Source: an uncultured Coriobacteriaceae bacterium
Lineage (GTDB): Bacteria; Actinomycetota; Coriobacteriia; Coriobacteriales; Atopobiaceae
Assembly: GCA_902780305.1 (NCBI GenBank)
Contig: CACZFB010000008.1
Span: 52,673-112,372 of the forward strand
Direction of reading: 5' to 3'
DNA: 59,700 nt
Shown: in pieces, positions 27,931 to 37,051 of the stretch
Layout: each line of letters starts with the position of its first letter
Position numbering within the stretch: the stretch's first letter is position 1
The notes under the pieces: generated by a model
Databases searched by the model: none
The model's input: the letters and a program-made list of their open reading frames with translations, nothing else
What the model was told of the DNA's origin: nothing
Made by a program: the position numbers and the translations under genes

Positions 27931-28758
27931 ATGGATTCAACGCTTGTGGTCGCATGTGTGGCGCTCACGGCGATTGGCATCGTCATTCGTCTGGCGCTGC
28001 CCCGCGTGCTCGCATGGCGCGGCGTGTGGTTTACCTGGCACACGCGGTTTGGCCCCGCGCTCGTCTTCGACTCCACAGACGCCGACGGCACCACGGTGCG
28101 CCTGCTCAACGTGCGCGGGACGTACCAAAGCGTGTGCTACGTGGATGATGACCTGCTGTGGATTCCCGTGTGCGCCTATCACCGCACGTGGGGCAAGGTG
28201 CTGCGCAAGACGTTTGGGCCCGCCGACCAGCACGAGGGCGCACCACGACGCGCGCTCGTTATGGGCGGCGGCGGATACTCGTTTCCCAAATGGCTCGTAG
28301 CATACCGGCCAGACTTTGCATGCGAGGCCGTGGAGATCGACCCAGCGATTACGCGCATCGCCCGTGAGCAGTTCTTCCTGGACAGGCTGTGCGATGAGTT
28401 CGACGTGGCCACGTCGCACCGGCTGGTGCTCGCAAACGCCGATGCCTGGCAGTACCTGCAAGACGACGCCGACGGGTACGACCTTATTGTTAACGATGTA
28501 TTCTCGGGCAACCGACCCCTTGGCCCCATGGGCAACGAGGACGGCGCGCGCATCGTGCACGAGCACCTGCGTCCCGGCGGCCTGTACATTGGCAACGTGC
28601 GAACGCCTTTGGAGGGGCGTGGCAGTGGCGTGCTCGATCGGACCAGGGCGGCCTTCGAGCGCGAGTTCGCCCACGTACAGGTAATTCCCGAACGCCCGGA
28701 AGAACCTCGCAAGCGGGGCAACAACACCCTGATAGCATGGAACTCACCCAACTCGTGA
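27931..28758 (+). CDS. Spermidine synthase-like methyltransferase-fold protein with N-terminal membrane anchor
   Basis: 275 aa. One N-terminal membrane helix (TLVVACVALTAIGIVIRLAL), then a Rossmann domain like polyamine synthases: ALVMGGGGYSFPKWLVAYRP, AVEIDPAITRIAREQF and DLIVNDVFSGNRPLGP. The catalytic Asp of true spermidine synthases is not clearly aligned, so it may be one of the SpeE-like proteins of other function. GCCGAGGAGGACGATTCGC precedes the ATG. Followed 12 nt later by a small zinc-ribbon gene. Confidence 0.85.
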   Translation: MDSTLVVACVALTAIGIVIRLALPRVLAWRGVWFTWHTRFGPALVFDSTDADGTTVRLLNVRGTYQSVCYVDDDLLWIPVCAYHRTWGKVLRKTFGPADQHEGAPRRALVMGGGGYSFPKWLVAYRPDFACEAVEIDPAITRIAREQFFLDRLCDEFDVATSHRLVLANADAWQYLQDDADGYDLIVNDVFSGNRPLGPMGNEDGARIVHEHLRPGGLYIGNVRTPLEGRGSGVLDRTRAAFEREFAHVQVIPERPEEPRKRGNNTLIAWNSPNS

Positions 28759-28770
28759 GAGGAGCCGCCC

Positions 28771-28950
28771 ATGGCACCCAACACCATTGACGACACCAGC
28801 CTAGACGCCTGGCTCGCCGAGCCCGACTGCCCACAGTGCGGCAGCGAGGATGTGGTGTGTCAGCAGTCCTACCAAGACAACTTGGGGCGCACGGTTAAAG
28901 TGTGGTACTGCAACAAGTGCGGACACACCTGGACCGAGGTCTCGGCATAG
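28771..28950 (+). CDS. Small zinc-ribbon protein
   Basis: 59 aa. Two CxxC knuckles, PDCPQCGSEDV and WYCNKCGHTWTEV, form a zinc ribbon; the N terminus is acidic (IDDTSLDAWLAEP). GAGAGGAGCCGCCC precedes the ATG and the upstream stop is 12 nt away, so it is probably co-transcribed with the spermidine-synthase-like gene. Function unknown; such ribbons bind nucleic acid or protein partners. Confidence 0.75.
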   Translation: MAPNTIDDTSLDAWLAEPDCPQCGSEDVVCQQSYQDNLGRTVKVWYCNKCGHTWTEVSA

Positions 28951-29053
28951 CCAGGCACCGCACGAATTCCGCAGAACGCTGAAGGCTAGCTGTCTCTTTT
29001 GCCGGGTATATTCCTATTAACTTGCTAGGAATATACCGAAAGGACGGAGGGAT

Positions 29054-30013
29054 ATGACAGGCATTCTGAGCGTCGCGGCATTGCTGCTGGGATTCGTGCT
29101 GCTTATTAAGGGCGCCGACGGCTTCGTGGAGGGCGCTGGAGGATTCGCCGCGCGAGTGGGCATCCCACCCCTCGTCGTGGGCCTTACCATCGTGGCCCTG
29201 GGCACGAGCGCGCCGGAAGCGGCCATATCCATCGTGTCGGCCACACAGGCGGCAGATGGCATAACCATTGCCAACGTTTTTGGGAGCAACATCGTAAACA
29301 CTTTGGTAATCTTGGGCGTCACCGCGTTCGTGGCCGAGATTCCCCTTAAGCGGACCACGCTCGTCGTAGAGTTGCCCTTCGTGCTCGGCATAACGGCGTT
29401 GCTGCTGGCACTCTGTCTGCACGACGGGGTACTGGGCCACATCGACGCGGTCGTCCTGCTGGCGCTGTTGGGAGCGTATCTGTACTACGTGGTGCGCACG
29501 GCGCGCAGCCAAGGGACGGACGATTCGCCCAAGGATTCGCCCAAGCATGAGGAGCTGCCGGTTTCCGTCCTGCGGCTTGCGGCACTCGTCGTTGGGGGTG
29601 CGCTGGCAATCTTTGCGGGAGGCCGACTTGTGGTGGACTCCGCAACCGAGCTCGCGCGGATGGCGGGTGTCTCGGACCGTGTTGTTGGGCTTACGGTGGT
29701 TGCCTTGGGAACGTCGCTTCCCGAACTCGTCACCTCGCTGAGTGCCGCGCGCCGTGGACAGACCGACATCGCCATCGGCAACGTGGTGGGCAGCAGCATC
29801 CTCAACGTCCTGTTTGTGCTGGGCGTGTCGAGCGCTATCGCGCCCGTCCCGTTTGGGCAGGAGCTGCTGCTCGACGGGGTCGTCTCGCTGGCATCCGCCG
29901 CACTCCTGTGGCTGGTATGCGCACGTACGCGATCGCTTCGACGCCCAGGCGGCCTGACCCTTTTGGCCACCTACGCCGCCTACCTGTCCCACGTGCTGGT
30001 GACCGGCGCATAG
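29054..30013 (+). CDS. Calcium/sodium antiporter, CaCA family (YrbG-like)
   Basis: 319 aa, ten membrane spans in two homologous halves. The two alpha repeats carry ALGTSAPEAAISIVSATQAA with NVFGSNIVNTL, and ALGTSLPELVTSLSAARRGQ with NVVGSSILNVL, the exact ion-binding motifs of the family. It exchanges cations, probably calcium, across the cell membrane. AAAGGACGGAGGGAT precedes the ATG. A 21-bp tandem repeat terminator follows its stop. Confidence 0.93.
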   Translation: MTGILSVAALLLGFVLLIKGADGFVEGAGGFAARVGIPPLVVGLTIVALGTSAPEAAISIVSATQAADGITIANVFGSNIVNTLVILGVTAFVAEIPLKRTTLVVELPFVLGITALLLALCLHDGVLGHIDAVVLLALLGAYLYYVVRTARSQGTDDSPKDSPKHEELPVSVLRLAALVVGGALAIFAGGRLVVDSATELARMAGVSDRVVGLTVVALGTSLPELVTSLSAARRGQTDIAIGNVVGSSILNVLFVLGVSSAIAPVPFGQELLLDGVVSLASAALLWLVCARTRSLRRPGGLTLLATYAAYLSHVLVTGA

Positions 30014-30019
30014 CTCGTT

Positions 30020-30112
30020 GGACAAAAGGGACAGTCCCCTGTGTCCAAGGGACTGTCCCCTTTGTCCAAGGGACTGTCCCCTGTGTCCAAGGGACTGTCC
30101 CTTTTGTCCAGG
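30020..30112. repeat. 21-bp tandem repeat array, palindromic, between convergent genes
   Basis: Four units of AAGGGACTGTCCCCTNTGTC-C, with GGACAAAAGGGACAGTCCC at one end and its complement at the other. Each unit is itself palindromic (GGGACTGTCCC is near-symmetric), so many alternative hairpins are possible. It probably ends both flanking transcripts. Confidence 0.9.
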
Positions 30113-30120
30113 GAATTGCG

Positions 30121-30678
30121 TTATGCGGTTGCGGTAATAAGGCCAGCGCCGCCAAAAATGAGGGCGAAGCCAATCTGCCAGCCGAGCGCAATCATTACCA
30201 GCATGGGGTTGGCCAGGCAGAAGATGCCCAGCACGACCATAAGAATGCCCGTGATCAGCGCCAGGTCCCAGTTCGTTCCCAGCACCGCGCCATTAACCTC
30301 CACACGCATATTGCGCATTGCGAACGACCGGGCAATGCGCACGCACCCGGCAAAGAGTACCCAAGCGCCAACCAGATACGCAATAAAGATGTCCACTGCC
30401 ACCATTGCCGCCTGGCTGCAAGCGAGCACGACGCCCAGCACGCACGAGAGTATGCCTCCCACCAGCGCCCAAACGTCGGCGACTCCCGACTTGCGCAGCT
30501 CGTTCCACAGCACGATCTTGCTCGCGCCGTCGGCAATCATGGCGCAGGCAATAATCCAACCCACCACGCCGTAGGTCTCGATGGGCGTAAAGATGCAGTA
30601 GATGCCCAAAACAATAATGAGGACACCGCTCACGATGCCCAGAATCCGTCCCACATTGATTCCCTTGTTTTCCGCCAC
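30121..30678 (-). CDS. HdeD-family (DUF308) membrane protein
   Basis: 185 aa with six spans in the repeated glycine-rich hairpin pattern of DUF308 (GRILGIVSGVLIIVLGIYCI, GGILSCVLGVVLACS, ITGILMVVLGIFCLANPML). E. coli HdeD protects against acid stress at high cell density; role here unknown. GTG at 30678 is preferred because GAAAGGACTGTAC precedes it; an ATG ten codons upstream has no good ribosome binding site. Confidence 0.85.
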   Translation of the reverse strand: MAENKGINVGRILGIVSGVLIIVLGIYCIFTPIETYGVVGWIIACAMIADGASKIVLWNELRKSGVADVWALVGGILSCVLGVVLACSQAAMVAVDIFIAYLVGAWVLFAGCVRIARSFAMRNMRVEVNGAVLGTNWDLALITGILMVVLGIFCLANPMLVMIALGWQIGFALIFGGAGLITATA

Positions 30679-30761
30679 GTACAGTCCTTTCCTCGATGCA
30701 GTGCTCATGCCGCCCACATGCACGTGGACGGCCCACATACCTTACCACGAATTCGCGATTT

Positions 30762-30790
30762 TGAGAAAAGGGGCCAAACCCCTTTTCTCA
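30762..30790. terminator. Bidirectional terminator hairpin, family iii
   Basis: TGAGAAAAGGGG-CCAAA-CCCCTTTTCTCA. The same hairpin with a different loop occurs at 45661, 45851, 53041, 56295 and 56881. It overlaps the 3' end of the MATE gene (stop at 30788) and would end its transcript on the minus strand. Confidence 0.8.
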
Positions 30791-32137
30791 GTCCTGCGGC
30801 AAGCCGGAGAAGAACCGAACGATAAACGGAATCGTAACGGGCAGCGACAGCACGAATGAGAGGGGCTGCGCCTCTTGGACACCCGCCAGCCCACGCACGG
30901 AGGACAGCACCAGCAGCAGCGGAATAAACAGCAGGCCGTTGCGCAAGCCCGAAAGAAACGTCGCCCCCGCTCGATGCCCCGTGCTCTGGTACAGCATCTC
31001 GGTCGCAACGCACACGGGAAGCGAGAGCAGCGCGATCGCCTGGAGCCTCAGCGCGCGAACGCCCACCTCAATAACCGCAGGATCGTTTTGGAAGCACGCG
31101 ATTATGGGCTCGGGAAACACCAGGAGAACGGTGGAGGCGACCACAATAACCACCTGCGAGGCCACCACGGTAAACCTGAAGGCCTGCCGCACCCGTCCAT
31201 ACTTTTTCGCGCCATAGTTGTAGCCGGCAACAGGCTGAAACCCCTGCCCCACGCCCAAGGCAAGGGAGAAGGCAAAGAACACGACACGCGACACGATGCT
31301 CATGCCTGCGACGGCCGCGTCCCCATAGACGGCACAGCAGCTGTTGAGCATCACCGTCGTCACGCTGTTAAGCGCCTGACGCAGCAGACTGGGGAACCCC
31401 GTCGCCACGATGTCGGCCAGGAAAGGCACGCGCGCGGACCGCAGGGCGCCCACGCTCAACCGCGAGGCGGTCTTTCCCCGCAAAAACATCCCCAACAGCA
31501 CGCACCACCCCACGAACTCGCTGAGGGCAGTCGAAAGACCCGCGCCCATAATGCCCATTCCAAGGAAGCGCATAAACACGATGTCACCCAAGATGTTGAG
31601 CAGGGCACCCACCCCTATGCCGATGGTGCCCAGCATCGCCTTGCCCTCGTACCGCAAGACGTTGTTGAGCGCAAAGCTCGAGCACATAAACGGAGCGGCA
31701 ACAAGAATAAAGGCAATGTAGGTCTTGGCGTACGGCGCAATGGTATTGGTACTTCCCAGCACGTGCACCACGGCATCGAGTTGGCCAAAGCACGCAACGG
31801 CTATAACCACGCCGCTCACAAACGCCGCCAAAAAGCCGAGCGACGCATACGTCGATGCCGCATCCACGTCGCGCCTTCCCAGCGCGCGAGAGATGATGCT
31901 GCCCGTGCCCTGACCAAACAGGAAGCCGAACGCCTGAATGATGGCCATGAAGCCAAACACGATGCCTACCGCACCGCTGGCGCTCGTTCCCAACTCCCCC
32001 ACAAAGGCGGTGTCCGCGAGGTTGTACACGCTGGTGATCATCATCGAGACGATCGTGGGTATGGCAAGGGTCACCACGAGCCGCGACACGGGCTCGCCGG
32101 TCATGCGCTCGAATTGTTCTTGCTCGTTCGTTGCCAA
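30788..32137 (-). CDS. MATE-family efflux transporter
   Basis: 449 aa, twelve spans. The MATE hallmark DTAFVGELGTSASGAVGIVF and GQGFQPVAGYNYGAKKYGRV are present. It exports cationic drugs or metabolites using sodium or proton gradient. Start chosen as TTG at 32137 (reads MATNEQEQFERMTGEPVSRL), since related coriobacterial MATE proteins begin like this; the ATG at 32104 lacks a ribosome binding site, while GGGGCAGACG precedes the TTG. Confidence 0.88.
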   Translation of the reverse strand: MATNEQEQFERMTGEPVSRLVVTLAIPTIVSMMITSVYNLADTAFVGELGTSASGAVGIVFGFMAIIQAFGFLFGQGTGSIISRALGRRDVDAASTYASLGFLAAFVSGVVIAVACFGQLDAVVHVLGSTNTIAPYAKTYIAFILVAAPFMCSSFALNNVLRYEGKAMLGTIGIGVGALLNILGDIVFMRFLGMGIMGAGLSTALSEFVGWCVLLGMFLRGKTASRLSVGALRSARVPFLADIVATGFPSLLRQALNSVTTVMLNSCCAVYGDAAVAGMSIVSRVVFFAFSLALGVGQGFQPVAGYNYGAKKYGRVRQAFRFTVVASQVVIVVASTVLLVFPEPIIACFQNDPAVIEVGVRALRLQAIALLSLPVCVATEMLYQSTGHRAGATFLSGLRNGLLFIPLLLVLSSVRGLAGVQEAQPLSFVLSLPVTIPFIVRFFSGLPQD

Positions 32138-32310
32138 CGTCTGCCCCGTCAATCCACACCCGCACTCGTCGATTGTACGACACGAACGAAGGGGCGTGAC
32201 GGGGAACGAGGAATCTGTCGCGCCCCAAGTCGTCACCGACCGGAAACGGGTGAGAAACGCCACCTTCGTATGCTTGAGCAGTCATACCGAGTCGCTTGAG
32301 GGGATGGCTC

Positions 32311-34452
32311 ATGGGCGCATCAAAGCAGATCGCAATCGGCTTGGGACGGTTCACGCGCTGGGGCCTGCATTCCGTGGCCCATCGCCCCGCCTCGCAGCTA
32401 CCCGGGCGTGTCGCGCTCGCAATCGACCCAAACGTGATTGCCGAGCTCGCGACCAAACTGCGCAAGGGGTCGATCGTCGTGTGCGGCACAAACGGCAAGA
32501 CGACGACCACCAACCTGCTCGCCAACGCCATCGAGGCATCCGGTCAGCGCGTGCTGTGCAACCGCGAGGGCGCCAACATGGCTCCGGGTGTCGCCTGCGC
32601 GCTGCTTCCCGGACGCTGGGCGGACTGGGCGGTCATCGAGTCGGACGAGCTCTCCACCATACACGTACTGCCCGCGCTCAGACCCACCTACCTCGTGCTG
32701 CTCAACCTCTTTCGCGACCAGCTCGATCGCGCGGGCGAGATTGACCACGTGCAGGACACCATCGTCCGAGCGCTCGTCTCCTCGCCCAACACGACACTCG
32801 TTGCGTGCGGAGACGACCCGCTGTGCATGGGCGTGGCGATGAGAGCCGCCGAATCTGGCACGAAGGTCCTCACGTTTGGCATGGGCGAGGACCTTGGGCT
32901 GGAACCGGACCGGGTGCCCGAGGCGCGCTTCTGCCAGGTGTGCGGGTCCGAGCTCGCCTACGACTACCGGAGCTATGCGCAGCTCGGTGCCTTTAGGTGC
33001 CCTCAGGGCGACTTTGCGCGACCGGAGCTCGACTACGTCGCCACGGACGTACGCGTGGCGCATGGCGGCGTGGAGCTTACGGTCGCAGACGACAAGACGA
33101 CGGCCCGCCTTGGCACAACGTTCGGTGGCGTCTACATGGCCTACAACGTGTTAGCCGCCTACGCCGCGTCGCATCTCGCCAGCGTCGACGCGCGCACGTT
33201 TCAGCAGGCACTCGACGACTTTGCCCCGGACAACGGTCGCCTGCAGCACTTCCGGATTGACGGACGCGATGTCACCCTCAACCTTGCCAAGAACCCCACG
33301 GGATTCAACCAGAACCTGTCTCTGCTCGCCCAGGACCCTGCGCCCAAGACCGTCTATGTCGTGGTAAACGACAACTTCAACGACGGCAAGGACATCTCCT
33401 GGATCTGGGACGTTGACTTCGAGCGTCTGGCGGATAGGTCGAATGCAGTGCAGGTTATGGTCGGCGGCCACCGAGCGAACGACCTGCAGGTGCGCATGAA
33501 GTATGCGGGGGTCGCAGCGCCCGTGACCCAAACCGTGAGCGACGCCTTGGCCGCAACGCTCGCGCAGCCAGACGACACCTCCCTGTACGCGCTCTGCAAC
33601 TACTCCGCGCTCGCGCCCACGAAGGCCGAGCTCGAGGCAATCGCCAAGACCGGAGTCGTGGCGCAAGGCGAACAGGCCACGCCGGTCCCGACGCCCGCAG
33701 TCTCGGCAACGCCCCACACGCACAGCCATAACGGTCGCACGCTCGTCATCGCCCATCTCTACCCCGAACTGCTCAACCTCTATGGAGACTCCGGCAACAT
33801 CCTCTGCCTGCGCAAGCGCCTGGAGTGGCGTGGCATGGGGGCAGAAGTGCGCGAGGTGCATGTGGGCGACACGCCATCGTTCGCCGACGTCGACCTCGTC
33901 TTCATCGGTGGAGGCTCGGACCGCGAGCAGCGCATCGTGTGCGACTTTCTCCTCGAACAGCGAGAGGAACTCGCCGCCTACGTGGAGGACGGCGGGGTGC
34001 TGGCGGCCGTGTGCGGAGGATACCAGCTGCTGGGCGACTCCTACCTGCTCGACGACCAGAAGGTCCCCGGGCTCTCCCTCGTGGACCTCTACACCGACCG
34101 CGGCTCTCCGCGCATCATCGGCAACATCGCGATACAGAGCGACGTCGCCCCACAGCCAATCGTGGGCTACGAGAACCACGGCGGGCGCACGCACCTTGGC
34201 CCGGGCGTCCGTCCGTTGGGCAGGGTACTGCACGGTCACGGCAACGACGCCACCTCGGGCTTTGAGGGATGCCGTTACAAGAACGTGCTCGGCACCTACA
34301 TCCACGGACCGCTCCTGCCCAAGAACCCAGGCGTCGCCGACTGGCTGATCGCCCACGCCCTGCAGCGGCGCTACGGCAACGCCGAGCTCGAGCCGCTCGA
34401 CGACGCGGCGGAACTCCAGGCGAACCGCACGATGCTGGACCGACTTTGCTAA
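32311..34452 (+). CDS. murT-gatD: Fused lipid II isoglutaminyl synthase, MurT-GatD single chain
   Basis: 713 aa. Residues 1-450 are MurT: ATP loop GTNGKTTTTNLLANAIEAS (about 59), a zinc-ribbon insert CQVCGSELAYDYRSYAQLG (first Cys 208), and the DUF1727 domain with AKNPTGFNQ and NDNFNDGKDISWIWDVDFE. A linker (about 450-475) joins GatD: VIAHLYPELLNLYGDSGNIL, catalytic Cys 568 in AVCGGYQLLG and His 665 in TYIHGPLLPKNPGVADW. MurT-GatD amidates the alpha-carboxyl of D-Glu in lipid II stem peptide using glutamine. Usually the two are separate adjacent genes. The ribbon's fourth Cys seems missing (third Cys in FRCPQGD). ATG at 32311 has GAGGGGATGGCTC upstream. Confidence 0.95.
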   Translation: MGASKQIAIGLGRFTRWGLHSVAHRPASQLPGRVALAIDPNVIAELATKLRKGSIVVCGTNGKTTTTNLLANAIEASGQRVLCNREGANMAPGVACALLPGRWADWAVIESDELSTIHVLPALRPTYLVLLNLFRDQLDRAGEIDHVQDTIVRALVSSPNTTLVACGDDPLCMGVAMRAAESGTKVLTFGMGEDLGLEPDRVPEARFCQVCGSELAYDYRSYAQLGAFRCPQGDFARPELDYVATDVRVAHGGVELTVADDKTTARLGTTFGGVYMAYNVLAAYAASHLASVDARTFQQALDDFAPDNGRLQHFRIDGRDVTLNLAKNPTGFNQNLSLLAQDPAPKTVYVVVNDNFNDGKDISWIWDVDFERLADRSNAVQVMVGGHRANDLQVRMKYAGVAAPVTQTVSDALAATLAQPDDTSLYALCNYSALAPTKAELEAIAKTGVVAQGEQATPVPTPAVSATPHTHSHNGRTLVIAHLYPELLNLYGDSGNILCLRKRLEWRGMGAEVREVHVGDTPSFADVDLVFIGGGSDREQRIVCDFLLEQREELAAYVEDGGVLAAVCGGYQLLGDSYLLDDQKVPGLSLVDLYTDRGSPRIIGNIAIQSDVAPQPIVGYENHGGRTHLGPGVRPLGRVLHGHGNDATSGFEGCRYKNVLGTYIHGPLLPKNPGVADWLIAHALQRRYGNAELEPLDDAAELQANRTMLDRLC

Positions 34453-34515
34453 GGGCCCGCCGCTGGCGTACGGGCCAGATTACTGTGTCCGCCTAGGACG
34501 AGACGTCGGTGCCAT

Positions 34516-34660
34516 GCAGGCAAGGGTGGGGTCAACTGTACAGACTAGGGCGCCCCTATCTGCGGCATCGTCGCAAAGGCGCAGGTAGACGGCACGCCCT
34601 CGCGAATCGGCAGCTAGGGACCCCCTTACCTGTACAGGTTGGCCCGCCCCAGCCTGCGGG
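34516..34660. repeat. 145-bp structured repeat, copy A
   Basis: Outer ends are complementary: GCAGGCAAGGGTGGGGTCAA with CTGTACAG pairs to CTGTACAGG with TTGGCCCGCCCCAGCCTGC, over about 20 imperfect base pairs. An internal hairpin CTGCG...CGCAG is inside. Highly similar to copy B at 45710-45853. A worn copy of the family iii hairpin (GGGAAAAGGAG/CCCCTTTGCCC) abuts at 34657-34685. It fills the gap between murT-gatD and glnA; the interval 34453-34838 holds only this and the next hairpin. Confidence 0.85.
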
Positions 34661-34751
34661 AAAAGGAGTTTGGCCCCTTTGCCCGCCAATAACGCGCCGC
34701 AAAGCGGCACACCACCTTTTAAAGATAGCCCTACCGTGTGGTTGCGTGGTC

Positions 34752-34819
34752 GGCGCTCCTCTGTGCCCTTTGCGCATCTGAGCGAAGCGAAGCTAAGCAA
34801 AAGGGCACAGAGGAGCGCC
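34752..34819. terminator. 19-bp perfect hairpin downstream of glnA
   Basis: GGCGCTCCTCTGTGCCCTT and its exact complement AAGGGCACAGAGGAGCGCC, 30-nt loop, 20 nt past the glnA stop on the minus strand. Probably terminates glnA; no T-run. Confidence 0.55.
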
Positions 34820-34838
34820 GCGGAACCGCGCAAACCCC

Positions 34839-36929
34839 CTACACGTAGAACAGCATGTCGTTGTAGGACGGCACGGGCCAGCAGTCCCTACTGCAGATGA
34901 CCTCCATGGCATCGACGGCTGCGCGCAGCTCGTCCATGGCCGGCAGCACCTCGTCACGATACGCCTCGTCGCGAGCCGCGGGATCGTCTATGCCACGTGC
35001 CAACGCGTTCCGCTGCTCGAGCGCACCCGCAAGCTCCCACACCGCAGCAGCACCCTTGGTCAGAGCCTGGCAGAGCTTCTCCTCCATGCTCGAGGTGATG
35101 CCCAGTTGGTCCTTGGCCGTCAGGTCGGCGGCGACATTGCCCGCATACCCCATAATGGCGGGCACGTACAGACGACGCGCCATGTCGCACATAACGTTCG
35201 CCTCGATGTTGATGAGCTTGGCATACTGCTCTGCCTTGGCCACGTAGCGCGCATGCAGCTCCGCCTCGTTGAGCACGCCGTACTTCTGGAACAGCGCGAT
35301 GTTCTCCGGATCGATGAGCGCCGGCAGCGCGTCGGGCGTCGTCTTGAGGTTGGGCAGCCCGCGCCGCGCGGCCTCGGCCTCCCATTCCTCGGAGTAGCCG
35401 TTGCCGTCGAACAGCACGCGATGGTGGTCACGGAACGTGTGCCGCACAAAACGCATGGCCACGACGTAGAAGTCCTCGTCGCTACGCGCGGCCACGTAGT
35501 CGCAAAAGCGCTCGCACTGCTCGGCCACGGCGGTGTTGAGCACCACGTTGGGATCCGAGAGGTTCTGTTGCGAACCGCACATGCGAAACTCGAACTTGTT
35601 GCCGGTAAAGGCGAACGGGCTTGTGCGGTTGCGGTCGGTGTTGTCACGGAAGATCTCGGGCAGCGCGGGAACGCCCAGGTCCATGAGCTCCGCCTCGTGC
35701 GCCTCCGCGTGCTCCTTCTTAACGAGGGCCTCAACCACAGGCGTGAGGGCATCCCCAAGGAAGATGGAGACGATCGCCGGCGGTGCCTCGTTGGCGCCCA
35801 GGCGATGGTCGTTGCCGGCAGAGGCCACGCTGGCTCGCATGAGGTCGGCATGCTCGTCCACGGCCGCGACGAGGCAGGCCAAGAACACCAGGAACTGCAG
35901 GTTGTCCTCGGGATGCGGTCCCGGCTCAAGCAGGTTGCGTCCGTCGGCCGAGATGGACCAGTTGTTGTGCTTGCCCGAGCCGTTTACGTACTCAAACGGC
36001 TTCTCGTGCTGCAGGCAGGCAAAGCCATAGTTGGTCGCCAGCAGCTTGAGCTTCTCCATGGTAAGCAGGTTGTCGTCGATGGCGAGCGAGCCCTGCTCGA
36101 AGATGGGGGCAAGCTCGTGCTGACACGGCGCCACCTCGTTGTGCTTGGTCTTTGCGGGAACGGCAAGCTTCCACAGCTCGTCGTCGAGCTCCTTCATAAA
36201 GGCGTTCACCGAGGGCCGAATCGCGCCGAAGTAGTGCTCCTCCAGCTCCTGGCCCTTGGCGGGGGATGCGCCAAAGAGGGTCCTTCCGGTAAGGATCAGG
36301 TCAGGCCGTGCCTCGTAGTCCTCCTCCTTAATGAGGAAGTACTCCTGCTCCGGTCCGATGGTCGTTATCACGCGCTGCGGCTCGCGACCGAACAGCGCAA
36401 GCACGCGCTTTGCCTGCGCCTCGAGCGCCGCCTCCGATCGCAGGAGCGGCGTACGCTTGTCCAGCGCCTCGCCGGTATAGGAGATAAACGCGGTGGGGAT
36501 GCACAGCACCTCGTCCTTGATAAACGCCGGGCTCGTGGGATCCCACACGGTATAGCCACGCGCCTCGAAGGTCGCACGCAGACCACCGGACGGCAGGCTC
36601 GAGGCATCCGGCTCGCCCTGCACGAGCTCCTTGCCCGAGAAGGCCATTATTACCGTGCCGTCGTCCTGCGGGGTAATAAAGCTGTCGTGCTTCTCGCTCG
36701 TAATGCCGTTGAGCGGCTGGAACCAGTGCGTAAAGTGCGTGGCACCATGCTCGAGCGCCCACTCCTTCATGGCGTGCGCGACCTCGTTGGCAATGTCCAG
36801 ATCGATGGGCACGCCCTCCCGAATGACCCGCGAGAGCTCCTTGTACGTGGGCTTCGGAAGCCGCTCGCGCATGTCGGAATCGGAGAACACCAGACTGCCA
36901 AACTCGGTTGAGACCTTGTCCTTCGCCAT
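34839..36929 (-). CDS. glnA: Glutamine synthetase type III
   Basis: 696 aa, the size of GSIII (GlnN), larger than GSI. N-terminal GATHFTHWFQPLNGITSEKH, metal/ATP sites in TIGPEQEYFLIKEEDY and VNGSGKHNNWSISAD, and C-terminal NKFEFRMCGSQQN are all type III signatures. It makes glutamine from glutamate, ammonia and ATP. Third gene on its strand after the two aspartoacylase-like genes, 122 nt apart. Divergent gltBD uses the product, so the region forms a GS-GOGAT nitrogen assimilation unit. Confidence 0.95.
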   Translation of the reverse strand: MAKDKVSTEFGSLVFSDSDMRERLPKPTYKELSRVIREGVPIDLDIANEVAHAMKEWALEHGATHFTHWFQPLNGITSEKHDSFITPQDDGTVIMAFSGKELVQGEPDASSLPSGGLRATFEARGYTVWDPTSPAFIKDEVLCIPTAFISYTGEALDKRTPLLRSEAALEAQAKRVLALFGREPQRVITTIGPEQEYFLIKEEDYEARPDLILTGRTLFGASPAKGQELEEHYFGAIRPSVNAFMKELDDELWKLAVPAKTKHNEVAPCQHELAPIFEQGSLAIDDNLLTMEKLKLLATNYGFACLQHEKPFEYVNGSGKHNNWSISADGRNLLEPGPHPEDNLQFLVFLACLVAAVDEHADLMRASVASAGNDHRLGANEAPPAIVSIFLGDALTPVVEALVKKEHAEAHEAELMDLGVPALPEIFRDNTDRNRTSPFAFTGNKFEFRMCGSQQNLSDPNVVLNTAVAEQCERFCDYVAARSDEDFYVVAMRFVRHTFRDHHRVLFDGNGYSEEWEAEAARRGLPNLKTTPDALPALIDPENIALFQKYGVLNEAELHARYVAKAEQYAKLINIEANVMCDMARRLYVPAIMGYAGNVAADLTAKDQLGITSSMEEKLCQALTKGAAAVWELAGALEQRNALARGIDDPAARDEAYRDEVLPAMDELRAAVDAMEVICSRDCWPVPSYNDMLFYV

Positions 36930-37051
36930 GCTTCACCTCTTTCGTCGAGTCCACAAGAACGCGCACAAGGGTAGGGAGGCCGTATTTCTCGGTTATTTCG
37001 AAGCGGTGTCGGGAAGCAAAGCGTTTCTTTGCCGCGGCATAACGCAAGCAG

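Noticed and set aside
27638..28300. 220-codon frame upstream of the spermidine-synthase-like gene, with MKTQNEEHAEYV inside
   Set aside because: It overlaps the real gene in another frame for most of its length; the unique part is short and has no convincing ribosome binding site.
30020..30112. Possible CRISPR array
   Set aside because: The 21-bp units are contiguous with no spacers and are palindromic; no cas genes nearby.
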